This document shows positions 1 to 8,607 of a stretch of 11,388 nucleotides of DNA, in pieces. The notes under the pieces are model-generated. The model had not been told where the DNA came from. It searched no databases and saw nothing but the letters and a program-made list of their open reading frames with translations. Source of the stretch: Fidelibacterota bacterium (lineage in GTDB: Bacteria > Fidelibacterota > Marinisomatia > SCGC-AAA003-L08 > TS1B11); assembly GCA_022564085.1 (NCBI GenBank), contig JADFMC010000028.1, forward strand, positions 1 to 11,388, in the 5' to 3' direction. How positions within the stretch are numbered: the first letter of the stretch is position 1; each line of letters opens with the position of its first letter. Position numbers and translations under genes: made by a program.

Positions 1-1
1 C

Positions 2-736
2 GTAGCGAACGGTGTCACGTTTACGGCCAAGGATGGAGCCGGCAATATTCACGATTTGACCCTCCCCCAGGCCCAATTGGATTTAGTGGCCGCAATCCAG
101 AGAACCGGCACTCCGGTCGTGCTGGTGCTGGTTGAGGGCCGCCCGCGGATTATCACGCCCCTGGTAGACGATGCCCAAGCGATTCTATTGGCTTACTTAC
201 CGGGGCCGGAAGGCGGCCGGGCCATCGCCGATGTGTTGTATGGCGACTATAATCCCTCCGGCAAATTGCCCTACACTTATCCCCGCTATCCCAATGATCT
301 GACTAATTACGATCACAAGCCAATTGAATCGGAACAGCCCAGCAGGCTCAATCCCTTGTGGGAATTCGGGCACGGGTTGAGCTACACGACATTCGCCTAT
401 GATGATCTAACAATCGATTTAAAGGAAATGAGCTTGGATAAATCCTTGAATATATCCATGAATGTCGTCAACAGCGGCGACCGGGCCGGAAAGGTAGTCG
501 TGGAATTATATCTCAGCGACTTGGTACGTTCCATTTCGCCGCCGAATAAGCAGCTGAAACGCTTTACAGGCGTTCCGCTTAAACCGGGCGAGAGCAAAAC
601 CATCCAGTTTACCCTCGACCAGACTGATCTTTCCTTCCATAATCGCGCCAATGAATTTGTAGCTGAACCGGGTGAATTCAAGATCACCATTGGGAACCTG
701 ACAGAAACGTTTACCTTGGTTGCCGGCAAAGAATAG
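2..736 (+). CDS. GH3 beta-glucosidase, C-terminal part (5' truncated by window edge)
   Basis: The frame is open from the window edge to TAG at 734-736, giving 244 visible residues of a longer protein. The visible part matches the C-terminal half of GH3 beta-glucosidases of the BglX type. It has the GTPVVLVLVEGRP strand of the alpha/beta sandwich domain (visible residues about 37-48), the PSGKLPYTYPR motif (about 85-95), and the family signature FGHGLSYTTF (122-131). A fibronectin type III-like domain follows (about 148-234, with VVNSGDRAGKVVVELYLSD and PGEFKITIGN). GH3 enzymes remove terminal beta-glucosyl residues by a retaining mechanism. The nucleophile domain and any signal peptide lie upstream of the window, so location and catalytic competence cannot be judged. 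A TTG at 56 is internal and not a real start. The next gene begins 57 nt downstream on the same strand. Its beta specificity is unusual beside three alpha-glucoside genes; substrate is unknown. Confidence 0.93.
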   Translation, partial: VANGVTFTAKDGAGNIHDLTLPQAQLDLVAAIQRTGTPVVLVLVEGRPRIITPLVDDAQAILLAYLPGPEGGRAIADVLYGDYNPSGKLPYTYPRYPNDLTNYDHKPIESEQPSRLNPLWEFGHGLSYTTFAYDDLTIDLKEMSLDKSLNISMNVVNSGDRAGKVVVELYLSDLVRSISPPNKQLKRFTGVPLKPGESKTIQFTLDQTDLSFHNRANEFVAEPGEFKITIGNLTETFTLVAGKE

Positions 737-793
737 ATGCCATGCTGAATTCTTAGTTTGCCGACAATTCAAAAGCGACAACCGAGCAACACG

Positions 794-2403
794 ATGAGCT
801 CCGGGTTCATATGGTGGCGGCACGGTGTTATCTACCAGATTTATCCCCGCAGTTTTATGGATAGTAATGGCGACGGTGTTGGTGACTTAAAGGAATTATT
901 GACCGGCTTGATTACCTGGTAGCACTGGGTATCGATGCTATCTGGATCTCACCCTTCTTTACTTCTCCAATGCGGGACTACGGTTACGATATCTCGGACT
1001 ATAAGGGCGTGCATCCCATGTTTGGGGATTTGGCGACCTTCGGCAAACTTTTGGCAGCGGCCCACGAACGTAACCTGCGGGTAGTGTTGGACTATGTGCC
1101 CAATCACACCTCCGATCAGCATCCATGGTTCATTGAATCGCGCTCTGAACTTGATAATCCTAAGCGAGATTGGTACATTTGGAAGGACGCCAAACCCGAC
1201 GGCAGCCCCCCAAATAATTGGGAAGCGATCTTTGGCGGTCCGGCCTGGGAATGGGATCAGGAGACGCAACAGTACTACCTGCATCTCTTCTTAAAAGAAC
1301 AACCTGACCTCAATTGGCGTAATCCGGAAGTGGTTGAGGCGATGCACGATGTGCTCCGTTTCTGGCTGGACCAAGGAGTGGACGGCTTGCGGATGGACGC
1401 CGTCATACATTGCATCAAGCATGCTGAGTTCCCTGATAATCCACCCATTAAACAAGACAGCCCTTACCTGGCCTTCGGTCTGCAGCTGGAACCTGTTTTT
1501 ACCGCCCATCAACCCGAAATCCATGAGATTTTACGCGGATTCCGCAGTCTCCTTGATAGTTACCCTGGTGAACGGGTCATGATTGGAGAAACCTGGGCCT
1601 TCCAGCCGGCTGAACTGGTTAAGTACTATGGTACCAGCCTGGATGAATTTCACATTCCGTATAATCTAATGGGTACCATGATGCCCTGGAATGTGGCGGA
1701 CATGAAGCAAGCTATCTCCGCCTACTATGCGGTCATACCGGCAGGAGCGGCGCCCAACTTCGTATTTGGCAGCCATGATGTACATCGCTTTGCCACTCGT
1801 TTCGGGCCGGAAAATCATCGTTCAGCCGCCATGTTACTTTTGACGCTGTGGGGCATTCCGACCATGTACTACGGTGACGAGCTGGCCATGGAAAATGTCG
1901 ATATTTCAGCAGGGCGCAGGCAAGACACATGGGGCCAAGATAGGCCTGAATTGAACCTGAACCGGGACCCTGAGCGAACCCCTATGCAATGGGAGGCCGT
2001 AGCTAACGCGGGCTTTTCACCGCCGGGGGTGGAGCCGTGGCTGCCCATCGCCAGTAACTATCAGGATGTCAATGTGGCCACCCAGCAGCGTGACCCGGCT
2101 TCGACGCTCAATTTCTACCAAGCCTTGTTAAAGTTGCGACGGGCAATGCCGGCATTGCATCGGGGAGATTTCGCCTTTGTGGACGAGCTGCCGGCGGGCA
2201 CAATGGCTTATATTCGCACTGCGGAAGGGCAGCGAGTGCTAGTGGTCATTAATTTTGCAGGCCGGGAGCAATCGTTGGATTTATCATCATTGAATGATTC
2301 AGGCCAGCTGCTACTTTCCTCGCAGTTCTCCAGGCCTGCCGGGCTCACTTTATCTGAACTGTCGTTGAACCCCCATGAGAGCTTGCTGGTGCGCTTGCCG
2401 TGA
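794..2403 (+). CDS. GH13 alpha-glucosidase (oligo-1,6-glucosidase/maltase type), interrupted by a -1 frameshift near 892
   Basis: Reading from ATG 794 gives a typical GH13 N-terminus (WWRHGVIYQIYPRSF, then NGDGVGDLK), which hits TAG at 917. The protein resumes one frame back at base 892 (GIIDRLDYLVALGID) and runs to TGA 2401-2403. One missing G in AAGGA (AAGGGA expected) explains this exactly. The restored product is 536 residues, normal for alpha-glucosidases of this family. GH13 signatures are intact: DYVPNHTS (region I), GLRMDAV with the nucleophile Asp at restored residue 202 (codon 1396-1398), GETWA with the acid/base Glu at 266, and SHDVHR with the transition-state Asp at 329. QPDLNWRNPEV and a small C-terminal beta domain are also present. 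There is no signal peptide, so it is presumably cytoplasmic and cleaves alpha-1,4 or alpha-1,6 glucosides. An ATG at 970 could start a 477-residue product, but that would lack the first barrel strand and probably be inactive. It is either a sequencing error or a recent inactivation. Confidence 0.88.
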
Positions 2404-2502
2404 CGGCGGCACCGATCAATTAATGAACTTGGTCTAAGTAGCGCTATCAACCTGAATTTTATCCGTGGCCACTGTTAACGAGAAATAATAAAAGGCTGGA
2501 AC

Positions 2503-4113
2503 ATGTCCCAATTGCAATTCAGTACCGTTGATCTGACCATCGTCATTGTCTACCTTGTGTTTGTAATCGCCCTGGGGCTGCGGTTTGCCAAAAAAACTGC
2601 CAGTGCCGAAGATTACTTTTTAGGAGGACGTTCCTTTACCTGGCCCCTGGTGGGACTGTCTCTATACGCCTCCAATATGTCCAGCGCCAGCTTGATCGGT
2701 ATGGCCGGCAGCGCCTACGCCACCGGGATCTCGGTTTTCAACTATGAGTGGATGGCCGCGGTCATCTTGGTGTTTTTTGCCATTTTCTTCCTGCCGCAAT
2801 ACCTCCGTTCCCAGGTCTATACCATGCCCGAATTTTTAGAGCGGCGCTTCGATTCCAGATCGCGCTATATCTTTTCCGGGATATCGGTGCTCTCCATGAT
2901 CGTTATAGACACGGCCGGTTCGCTATACGCCGGGGGCCTGGTCATCCATCTCATTTTCCCGCAAATACCGATCTGGCAGTCGATTATGGCCATAGCGATC
3001 ATTTCCGGCCTTTACACCATTGCCGGGGGGTTGAAAGCGGTGGTCATGACCGATGCCATCCAAGCCGTTGTGCTGACCATCGGCGCCACCATGATCGCGG
3101 TGATCGCCTATGTCAAAATCGGCACCTGGGAGGCAGTGACCGCGGTGACGCCGCCAGAGATGCTCAGTATTATCCAGCCGTTGGACGATTCCTTCCTGCC
3201 GTGGCCCGGCCTACTAACCGGAGTGCCGCTGCTGGGATTTTATTTCTGGTGTAATAATCAATTCATGGTCCAACGGGTGCTGGGAGCTAAAGACATCAGC
3301 CATGGCCGCCGGGGCTTGCTCTTTGCCGGCCTGCTGAAACTGCCGGTGATTCTAATCATGGTGCTCCCGGGCACCATGGCGCGGGTGCTCTATCCGGCGG
3401 CCGAAAATCCGGCTTTGCAGAATAACCCCGATCTCGTTTTCCCGACACTGATGTTTGACCTGCTCCCAGTAGGGGTGCTGGGTTTTGTGGCCGCCGGTTT
3501 GATTGCCGCCCTCATGTCCAGTATCGATTCGACCCTTAATTCGGCCTCGACCCTGGTGACCATGGATTTCTTCAAAAAGTTCCGGCCGAAAACAACCGGC
3601 ACCCAGCTAGCTTGGGCCGGTCGGATTTTCACCGGTATTTTTATGATTTTAGCTTCGATCTGGGCCCCGAACATTGAAAAATTCCCCTCCCTTTGGCAGT
3701 ATCTGCAAACCGTGCTGGGCTATATTGCGCCGCCGATTGTGGCCTGTTTTCTCATGGGCTTATTCTGGAAGCGGGCCAATGCCCACGGCGCCTTTGCGGC
3801 GCTCATAGTGGGCTTCGGTGCCGGCCTGCTTGATATTATCTTAAGGGTGGCCGGCATTTCAGTCTGGTTTACCGAATACCATTTTCTTTACCTTACGACG
3901 CTCCGATTTGTTCTGAGTCTGGCTACGCTGGTTATCGTCAGCCTGTTAACGGCACCGCCATCTACTGAAAAAACAGCGGCTTATATCTGGACCAAACAGG
4001 CCTACGATGACGAAACCATAGAACTGCGGGCTGTGCCGTGGTATTTGAACTTTCGGGTGCAGTCAATGGCTCTGCTGGCGCTCACCGCCGTTGTGGTGAT
4101 AGCATTCTGGTAA
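2503..4113 (+). CDS. Sodium:solute symporter (SSS), SGLT-like sugar transporter
   Basis: A 536-residue polytopic membrane protein with a dozen or more hydrophobic segments, the normal size and layout for the SSS (SLC5) family. These proteins import a solute with Na+ through a LeuT-type fold. Family marks are EDYFLGGRS (36-44), the broken first helix of the transport core (about 49-75, SLYASNMSSASLIGMAGSAYATG region), AGGLKAVVMTDAIQ (174-187), and SSIDSTLNSASTLVTMD (339-355). The last carries the adjacent Ser/Thr pairs expected near the Na2 site and closely resembles the matching SGLT segment. FWCNNQFMVQRVLGAKDISHG (248-268) and LPGTMARVLYP also follow SGLT-type sugar transporters. The start is ATG 2503 with AAAGG at 2491-2495. 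It sits between GH13 and GH97, so a glucoside or glucose is the likely cargo. Sugar specificity is inferred from clade resemblance and context only. Confidence 0.92.
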   Translation: MSQLQFSTVDLTIVIVYLVFVIALGLRFAKKTASAEDYFLGGRSFTWPLVGLSLYASNMSSASLIGMAGSAYATGISVFNYEWMAAVILVFFAIFFLPQYLRSQVYTMPEFLERRFDSRSRYIFSGISVLSMIVIDTAGSLYAGGLVIHLIFPQIPIWQSIMAIAIISGLYTIAGGLKAVVMTDAIQAVVLTIGATMIAVIAYVKIGTWEAVTAVTPPEMLSIIQPLDDSFLPWPGLLTGVPLLGFYFWCNNQFMVQRVLGAKDISHGRRGLLFAGLLKLPVILIMVLPGTMARVLYPAAENPALQNNPDLVFPTLMFDLLPVGVLGFVAAGLIAALMSSIDSTLNSASTLVTMDFFKKFRPKTTGTQLAWAGRIFTGIFMILASIWAPNIEKFPSLWQYLQTVLGYIAPPIVACFLMGLFWKRANAHGAFAALIVGFGAGLLDIILRVAGISVWFTEYHFLYLTTLRFVLSLATLVIVSLLTAPPSTEKTAAYIWTKQAYDDETIELRAVPWYLNFRVQSMALLALTAVVVIAFW

Positions 4114-4226
4114 TCGCAAATTGCGCAGTTCAAGGTGAGGGATATTGGAAACAAGCTGATCTGGCCTGGTGTGCTTAACTTAGATCGATAAAGCGCTAGT
4201 TTATTACGTGAGAATATTAGATTTAA

Positions 4227-4254
4227 CCGCAGGGCCCCGGCAGTTGGGCCGCGG
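4227..4254 (+). other. GC-rich stem-loop in the GH97 leader
   Basis: CCGC (4227-4230) pairs with GCGG (4251-4254), and GGCCC (4233-4237) pairs with GGGCC (4246-4250). There is a two-base AG bulge and an eight-base loop. It sits in the 199-nt gap, 58 nt before the GH97 start. A TTTTT run occurs only about 13 nt after the stem, too far for a classical intrinsic terminator. It could be a weak attenuator, a processing or stability element, or chance in GC-rich DNA. The rest of the gap (4114-4226) shows nothing else recognisable. Confidence 0.35.
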
Positions 4255-4312
4255 CAAGGATCGGTAGTTTTTCGGATATTGATTACCAGGTGAAAAACGA
4301 ACAAGGGAAATA

Positions 4313-6391
4313 ATGATTTTGAACAGACGCAATACTGTCCTTGGGTTGTTCCTGGTGCTAATCTTTTTCAACCAGTGTAAGCAGGGCGCTGAAGAAAGCA
4401 TCGATGTCTCCTCGCCGGATGGCAAAATCCTAGTCACTTTTACGATTAGGGGGGGCGTTCCCCATTATCAGATCAGTCGCTCCGGACGGGATGTGATCAA
4501 AGCTTCGAAACTGGGCTTTACCTTCAAAGATGCCGCTCCCCTGAACCGTAACCTGGCGGTTGTGGGACACCGGCAAAGCAGTTTTGACGAGGTATGGGTG
4601 CAACCCTGGGGCGAGGTAAAGGATATCAGGAACCATTATAACCAGCTCCATGTGCAGCTGGCAGAAACCACCGCGGCCCCCCGCAAAATGAACCTGGTCT
4701 TCAAGGTATACGATGACGGCGTCGGATTTCGCTACGAGTTGCCCGCCCAGGAGCATCTGGGGGCAGTTCAGATCACCGATGAGCAGACACAATTCAAGCT
4801 GGCGGGTGATCACAAAGCCTGGTGGATTAAGGCCTACCAATGGAACCGCTACGAGTACCTTTACCAATCATCGGCGGTGAGTGATATAGACACGGTGGTC
4901 CATACACCGCTGACAATGGAAACGAGGGACGGGCTATACCTCAGTATCCATGAAGCCGCCCTTACCGATTACCCCAGCATGACCTTGGCGCCAACGGGGC
5001 GCACCGTCCTGGAGTGTGATCTGGTGCCCTGGTGGGATGGGATCAAAGTGAAAACGGAAACCCCCTTTGTTACCCCTTGGCGGACGATTCAGATCGCGGA
5101 AACAGCAGGGGATCTGATTACGTCCTATCTCATCCTGAACTTGAACGAGCCTAATAAACTGGGGGACGTTTCGTGGGTCCAGCCCGGGAAATATGTGGGC
5201 ATCTGGTGGGGCATGCATATCGGTACCTACACCTGGGAATCCGGTGAAAAGCATGGCGCCACGACCGCTAATGCCAAGCGCTATATTGACTTCGCCGCTG
5301 AACATGGTTTCCCCGGTGTGCTGATTGAAGGGTGGAATACCGGGTGGGATGGCGATTGGATCGCCAACTCCGACTTGTTCAATTTCACAACGCCCTATGA
5401 TGATTTTGATATGCCGGTGATCAGCGCCTATGCTGCCTCGAAAGGTGTCAAGATCATCGGTCACCATGAGACCTCCAAAGGAATCGCAAATTATGAACGG
5501 CAGGTAGACGATGCTTTCCGCTATTACCGGCAAAATGGGATCAACACCATCAAGACCGGCTACGTGGGCTTTGGGCAAAATATTGTCCCAGTGGGGGATA
5601 CCTCCGGGGCCGGGGAGTGGCATCACGGTCAATATATGGTGCGGCATTACCGTATGATTGTTGAAAAAGCTGCGGAAAATAAAATCATGCTGGATGTCCA
5701 CGAGCCTATTAAACCCACCGGGATTAGACGAACCTATCCGAACATGATGACTCGTGAGGGAGCGAGGGGCCAGGAATACAACGCCTGGAGTGACGGCAAC
5801 CCGCCGGACCACACCACCATTCTGCCGTTTACCCGCTTGCTGGGGGGCCCCATGGATTTTACAGCCGGCATTTTCGATCTGACGTTTGAAGCGGCGAATC
5901 GCCCCGGAAATCGGGTGAGCACCACCTTGGCCAAACAGTTGGCCCTCTATGTGGTCATCTACAGCCCGTTGCAGATGGCGGCGGACCTGGTCGAAAATTA
6001 TGAGAACCAGCCGGCCTTCCAATTTATCGAAGATGTGCCCGTTGACTGGCAGGATACCAGGGTATTACACGCCCAGATAGGCGACTACCTTACCATCGCC
6101 CGCCAGGATAGAAATAGCGCAGACTGGTATATGGGCAGCATCACGGACGAACTGGGGCGTACGCTTGAGACGCAGCTGACCTTTCTGGACGCCGACCGCC
6201 AATACGTAGCCGAGATATACTCGGACGCCGATGATGCCGATTGGGATACGAACCCGCTGGCCATTGACATCTCCCGGGCGTTGGTGGACCGCAGCACCAC
6301 ACTCAGCATCAGGCTGGCCCCCGGCGGCGGGCAGGCGATCCGCATTCGCCCGGCCACTGAAGAGGAAACCCACAGCGTTACACCCTACTGA
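4313..6391 (+). CDS. GH97 alpha-glucosidase (SusB-like), exported, probable lipoprotein
   Basis: The 692-residue product has the full GH97 architecture: an N-terminal beta-sandwich (about 28-290, opening SSPDGKILVTFTI), a (beta/alpha)8 barrel (about 291-560), and a C-terminal beta domain. Barrel motifs include GIWWGMHIGTYTWES (297-310), IEGWNTGWDGDW (338-349), HHETSKG (384-390), VHEPIKPTG (462-470) and REGARGQEYNAW (481-492). From the family literature as I recall it, SusB uses Glu439 and Glu508 as bases and Glu532 as acid. The likely equivalents here are Glu386, Glu464 and Glu488, which places this protein in the inverting group rather than the Asp-nucleophile retaining group. The N-terminus (RRN then LGLFLVLIFFNQC) is an export signal. 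Cys22 could be lipidated, but FNQC is a poor lipobox. Start ATG 4313 has AAGGG just upstream. It releases glucose from alpha-glucosides, probably outside the cytoplasm, feeding the flanking symporters. Confidence 0.95.
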   Translation: MILNRRNTVLGLFLVLIFFNQCKQGAEESIDVSSPDGKILVTFTIRGGVPHYQISRSGRDVIKASKLGFTFKDAAPLNRNLAVVGHRQSSFDEVWVQPWGEVKDIRNHYNQLHVQLAETTAAPRKMNLVFKVYDDGVGFRYELPAQEHLGAVQITDEQTQFKLAGDHKAWWIKAYQWNRYEYLYQSSAVSDIDTVVHTPLTMETRDGLYLSIHEAALTDYPSMTLAPTGRTVLECDLVPWWDGIKVKTETPFVTPWRTIQIAETAGDLITSYLILNLNEPNKLGDVSWVQPGKYVGIWWGMHIGTYTWESGEKHGATTANAKRYIDFAAEHGFPGVLIEGWNTGWDGDWIANSDLFNFTTPYDDFDMPVISAYAASKGVKIIGHHETSKGIANYERQVDDAFRYYRQNGINTIKTGYVGFGQNIVPVGDTSGAGEWHHGQYMVRHYRMIVEKAAENKIMLDVHEPIKPTGIRRTYPNMMTREGARGQEYNAWSDGNPPDHTTILPFTRLLGGPMDFTAGIFDLTFEAANRPGNRVSTTLAKQLALYVVIYSPLQMAADLVENYENQPAFQFIEDVPVDWQDTRVLHAQIGDYLTIARQDRNSADWYMGSITDELGRTLETQLTFLDADRQYVAEIYSDADDADWDTNPLAIDISRALVDRSTTLSIRLAPGGGQAIRIRPATEEETHSVTPY

Positions 6392-6483
6392 TTCGGCGCC
6401 CAATTCCTTAACCCCGTGCCAAGTTCGTCATGGCGCTGGCAATAACGTGGTTCTCGGGTGAAATCTCGAAAAGCAGGTAATGT

Positions 6484-8415
6484 ATGATTGATCTCCTCAT
6501 CGTTTTAGCATTTATGGTGTACAGCATCGCAGCTGGTTTTCGTAATCGCGCGAAAGCCTCCACCGGCCTGGAAGAATATTTCCTGGCGGGCAGGTCGCTG
6601 AAGGGCTGGAGGGCCGGGTTCAGCATGGCGGCCACCCAATACGCCGCCGATACCCCCCTGCTGGTTACCGGTCTGATAGCGGTGGGGGGCATATTTATGC
6701 TGTGGCGCCTCTGGATCTATGGATTGGCCTTTCTGATGATGGGCATGATACTGGGGCGGGTCTGGCGCAGATCGGGGGTACTCACAGACGCCGAATTTGC
6801 CGAATTTCGGTATAGCGGCAAGGCCGCCTTGACTCTCCGGGGCCTTAAAGCCATCTATTACGGCACGGTCATCAATTGCACCGTGATGGCCATGGTGCTG
6901 GTGGCCGCCACCCGGATATCCGAGACCTTTCTTTTCTGGGACCAGTGGTTGCCCGGGCCGGTCTATTCAGTGCTTTACAACATAGTTGTGAAGATCGGGA
7001 TTTCACTGGCGTCGGGAGCCACCGGCCTGGAGCCCTTTGTGGCCACCACCAACAATATTATCAGCATCGTCGCGATCCTGGCCTTTACCGCCCTGTATTC
7101 CACCACCGGCGGTCTGCGCAGCGTCATAGCAACCGATATTGTCCAATTCACGATCGCCATGTTTGCCACTTTGATTTATGCCATCATCGCCGTGTCCAAA
7201 GCGGGGGGCTTGGACACGATGCTATCGAGGTTGTCAGAGATTTACGGTACGGCCCGGGCTGCGGAGATGCTCTCCTTCAGTCCCCCTTCCTATGAAGCGC
7301 TGACCCCATTCCTGGTGCTCATCGGTCTACAGTGGTTTTTTCAAATGAACAGTGACGGCACCGGTTACCTGGCCCAAAGAACGATGGCTTGCCGCACCGA
7401 CCGGGATGCCCAAGTGGCGGCCTTTATCTTCACCTGGGCCCAGATCCTCCTGCGCAGCCTATTCTGGCTGCCTATCGGTATCGCCCTGCTGGTGATCTAT
7501 CCTTACGATCCCGGTACCGTCATGGATCAGAGTTTTATCGCCGGCAGGGAAATTCTGTTCGCCACCGGTATCAAGGACCTGTTGCCGGTTGGTATTCGTG
7601 GACTTATGCTTACAGGCTTATTGGCTGCTTTGGCTTCCACCATTGATACCCATCTGAGTTGGGGCGGGAGCTATTGGACCAATGATATTTATCTACGGTT
7701 GGTCAATCAGCACTGGCTGAAACGGGAACCCAGTTCCAAGGAATTGGTGCTCGTGGCCAGACTCTCCACTATCTTGATACTGTTTATCGCCCTGGTTATT
7801 ATGGCCAACCTGAGCTCCATCCAGCAGGCTTGGCATATTTCGCTCCTTTTCGGCGCCGGTATGGGATCGGTGCTGGTATTGCGCTGGCTCTGGGAACGGA
7901 TCAATGTTTACTCGGAACTGGCCGCTATGGCGGCCTCCCTGGTGATCGCCCCGATCCTCTTGTTCACGGTAGATGAGGACGGTGTGAGCTTGCGGATCAT
8001 GGACGAGTGGCTGAAATTGTTGCTGATGTCAAGCTTATCCACCCTGGTAGTGTTGATTGTTACCTGGTTGGCGCCGGCCACGGAAGAGGCTACGCTGGAC
8101 CGCTTTTTCGAGAAAGTCAAGCCACCGGGATTCTGGCGGCGCACCGCGACGCGGTTGGGTGCGGACCCCGGTTCCCCGGTGGCGGAATTGAAACGGGGTA
8201 TCTGGCTGGTTCTATCCGTTTCCATGACCATCTTTCTTCTGTTGGTGGGTATCGGCCGCTTACTTTTGCCCGGCCCGGAGATCTTCACTTTGGTTTCGTG
8301 GGGATACGTTTTATCAGGACTGGCAAGTATAAAGCTTTGGTGGCACTGGTTTTCCAACGACCAGTCCGAGGCAGATACCAATAATGCCCAAGTCTCACAA
8401 GAAATTCCGGCTTAA
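6484..8415 (+). CDS. Second sodium:solute symporter (SSS), divergent subfamily
   Basis: A 643-residue polytopic protein, longer than most SSS members because of an extra C-terminal membrane segment (about 578-597), a further hydrophobic stretch, and a hydrophilic tail. SSS marks are EEYFLAGRSLKGW (30-42), a first-core-helix region with QYAADTPLLVTG (52-63), TTGGLRSVIATDIVQF (207-222), and LAALASTIDTHLSWGGSYWTND (380-401). In the last motif the STLFTMD-like core seen in SGLT-type proteins is replaced by THLSWGGSYWTND, a pattern I associate with a less characterised bacterial branch. It is therefore not a recent duplicate of the 2503-4113 symporter and probably carries a different substrate. 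ATG 6484 is preceded by AGGTAA; an ATG at 6480 hits a stop at once. The gap from GH97 is 92 nt. Substrate is unknown; a di- or oligosaccharide is plausible from context. Confidence 0.9.
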   Translation: MIDLLIVLAFMVYSIAAGFRNRAKASTGLEEYFLAGRSLKGWRAGFSMAATQYAADTPLLVTGLIAVGGIFMLWRLWIYGLAFLMMGMILGRVWRRSGVLTDAEFAEFRYSGKAALTLRGLKAIYYGTVINCTVMAMVLVAATRISETFLFWDQWLPGPVYSVLYNIVVKIGISLASGATGLEPFVATTNNIISIVAILAFTALYSTTGGLRSVIATDIVQFTIAMFATLIYAIIAVSKAGGLDTMLSRLSEIYGTARAAEMLSFSPPSYEALTPFLVLIGLQWFFQMNSDGTGYLAQRTMACRTDRDAQVAAFIFTWAQILLRSLFWLPIGIALLVIYPYDPGTVMDQSFIAGREILFATGIKDLLPVGIRGLMLTGLLAALASTIDTHLSWGGSYWTNDIYLRLVNQHWLKREPSSKELVLVARLSTILILFIALVIMANLSSIQQAWHISLLFGAGMGSVLVLRWLWERINVYSELAAMAASLVIAPILLFTVDEDGVSLRIMDEWLKLLLMSSLSTLVVLIVTWLAPATEEATLDRFFEKVKPPGFWRRTATRLGADPGSPVAELKRGIWLVLSVSMTIFLLLVGIGRLLLPGPEIFTLVSWGYVLSGLASIKLWWHWFSNDQSEADTNNAQVSQEIPA

Positions 8416-8447
8416 AGTACTTCTACAGTGGCAAGAGATGGGAAAGG

Positions 8448-8488
8448 CCGGGCTGCCCGCGCAGGGCAACGGACCACAGTTTGCCCGG
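8448..8488 (+). promoter_or_regulatory. Mutually exclusive hairpins in the treT leader
   Basis: TGCCC (8454-8458) can pair with GGGCA (8464-8468) inside an outer pair CCGGGC (8448-8453) with GCCCGG (8483-8488). Alternatively GGGCAA (8464-8469) can pair with TTGCCC (8481-8486). The same strand therefore has two competing partners, the layout of an attenuator or RNA switch. It starts 32 nt after the symporter stop and 160 nt before treT. No known riboswitch class is recognised, and no terminator T-run follows. GC-rich DNA makes chance pairing quite possible. Confidence 0.3.
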
Positions 8489-8506
8489 GAGTAGTGAATT
8501 CCATGA

Positions 8507-8537
8507 GGGCCAGTCATTTTCGGCGGCGAAAACGCCC
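8507..8537 (+). other. Stem-loop upstream of treT
   Basis: TTTTCG (8517-8522) and CGAAAA (8527-8532) form a perfect six-pair stem on a GCGG loop. It is extended below an asymmetric internal loop by GGGC (8507-8510) with GCCC (8534-8537). No T-run follows, so this is not a standard terminator. It is 70 nt upstream of the treT start and could act with the preceding alternative hairpins or as a processing site. Confidence 0.3.
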
Positions 8538-8607
8538 TGGAACCTATCGGCGGTGAAGCCTGATCAATGATAATAATAGACAATAAATTTCAAGGGGATG
8601 CTCACTA

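Noticed and set aside
4002..4304. Minus-strand 100-codon frame in the symporter-GH97 gap.
   Set aside because: It overlaps the 3' end of the symporter, has no recognisable domain, and has no good ribosome binding site.
4934..6022. Long minus-strand open frame (362 codons) inside GH97.
   Set aside because: It is antisense to a clear GH97 gene with all family motifs; the reverse frame is open only because of codon composition.
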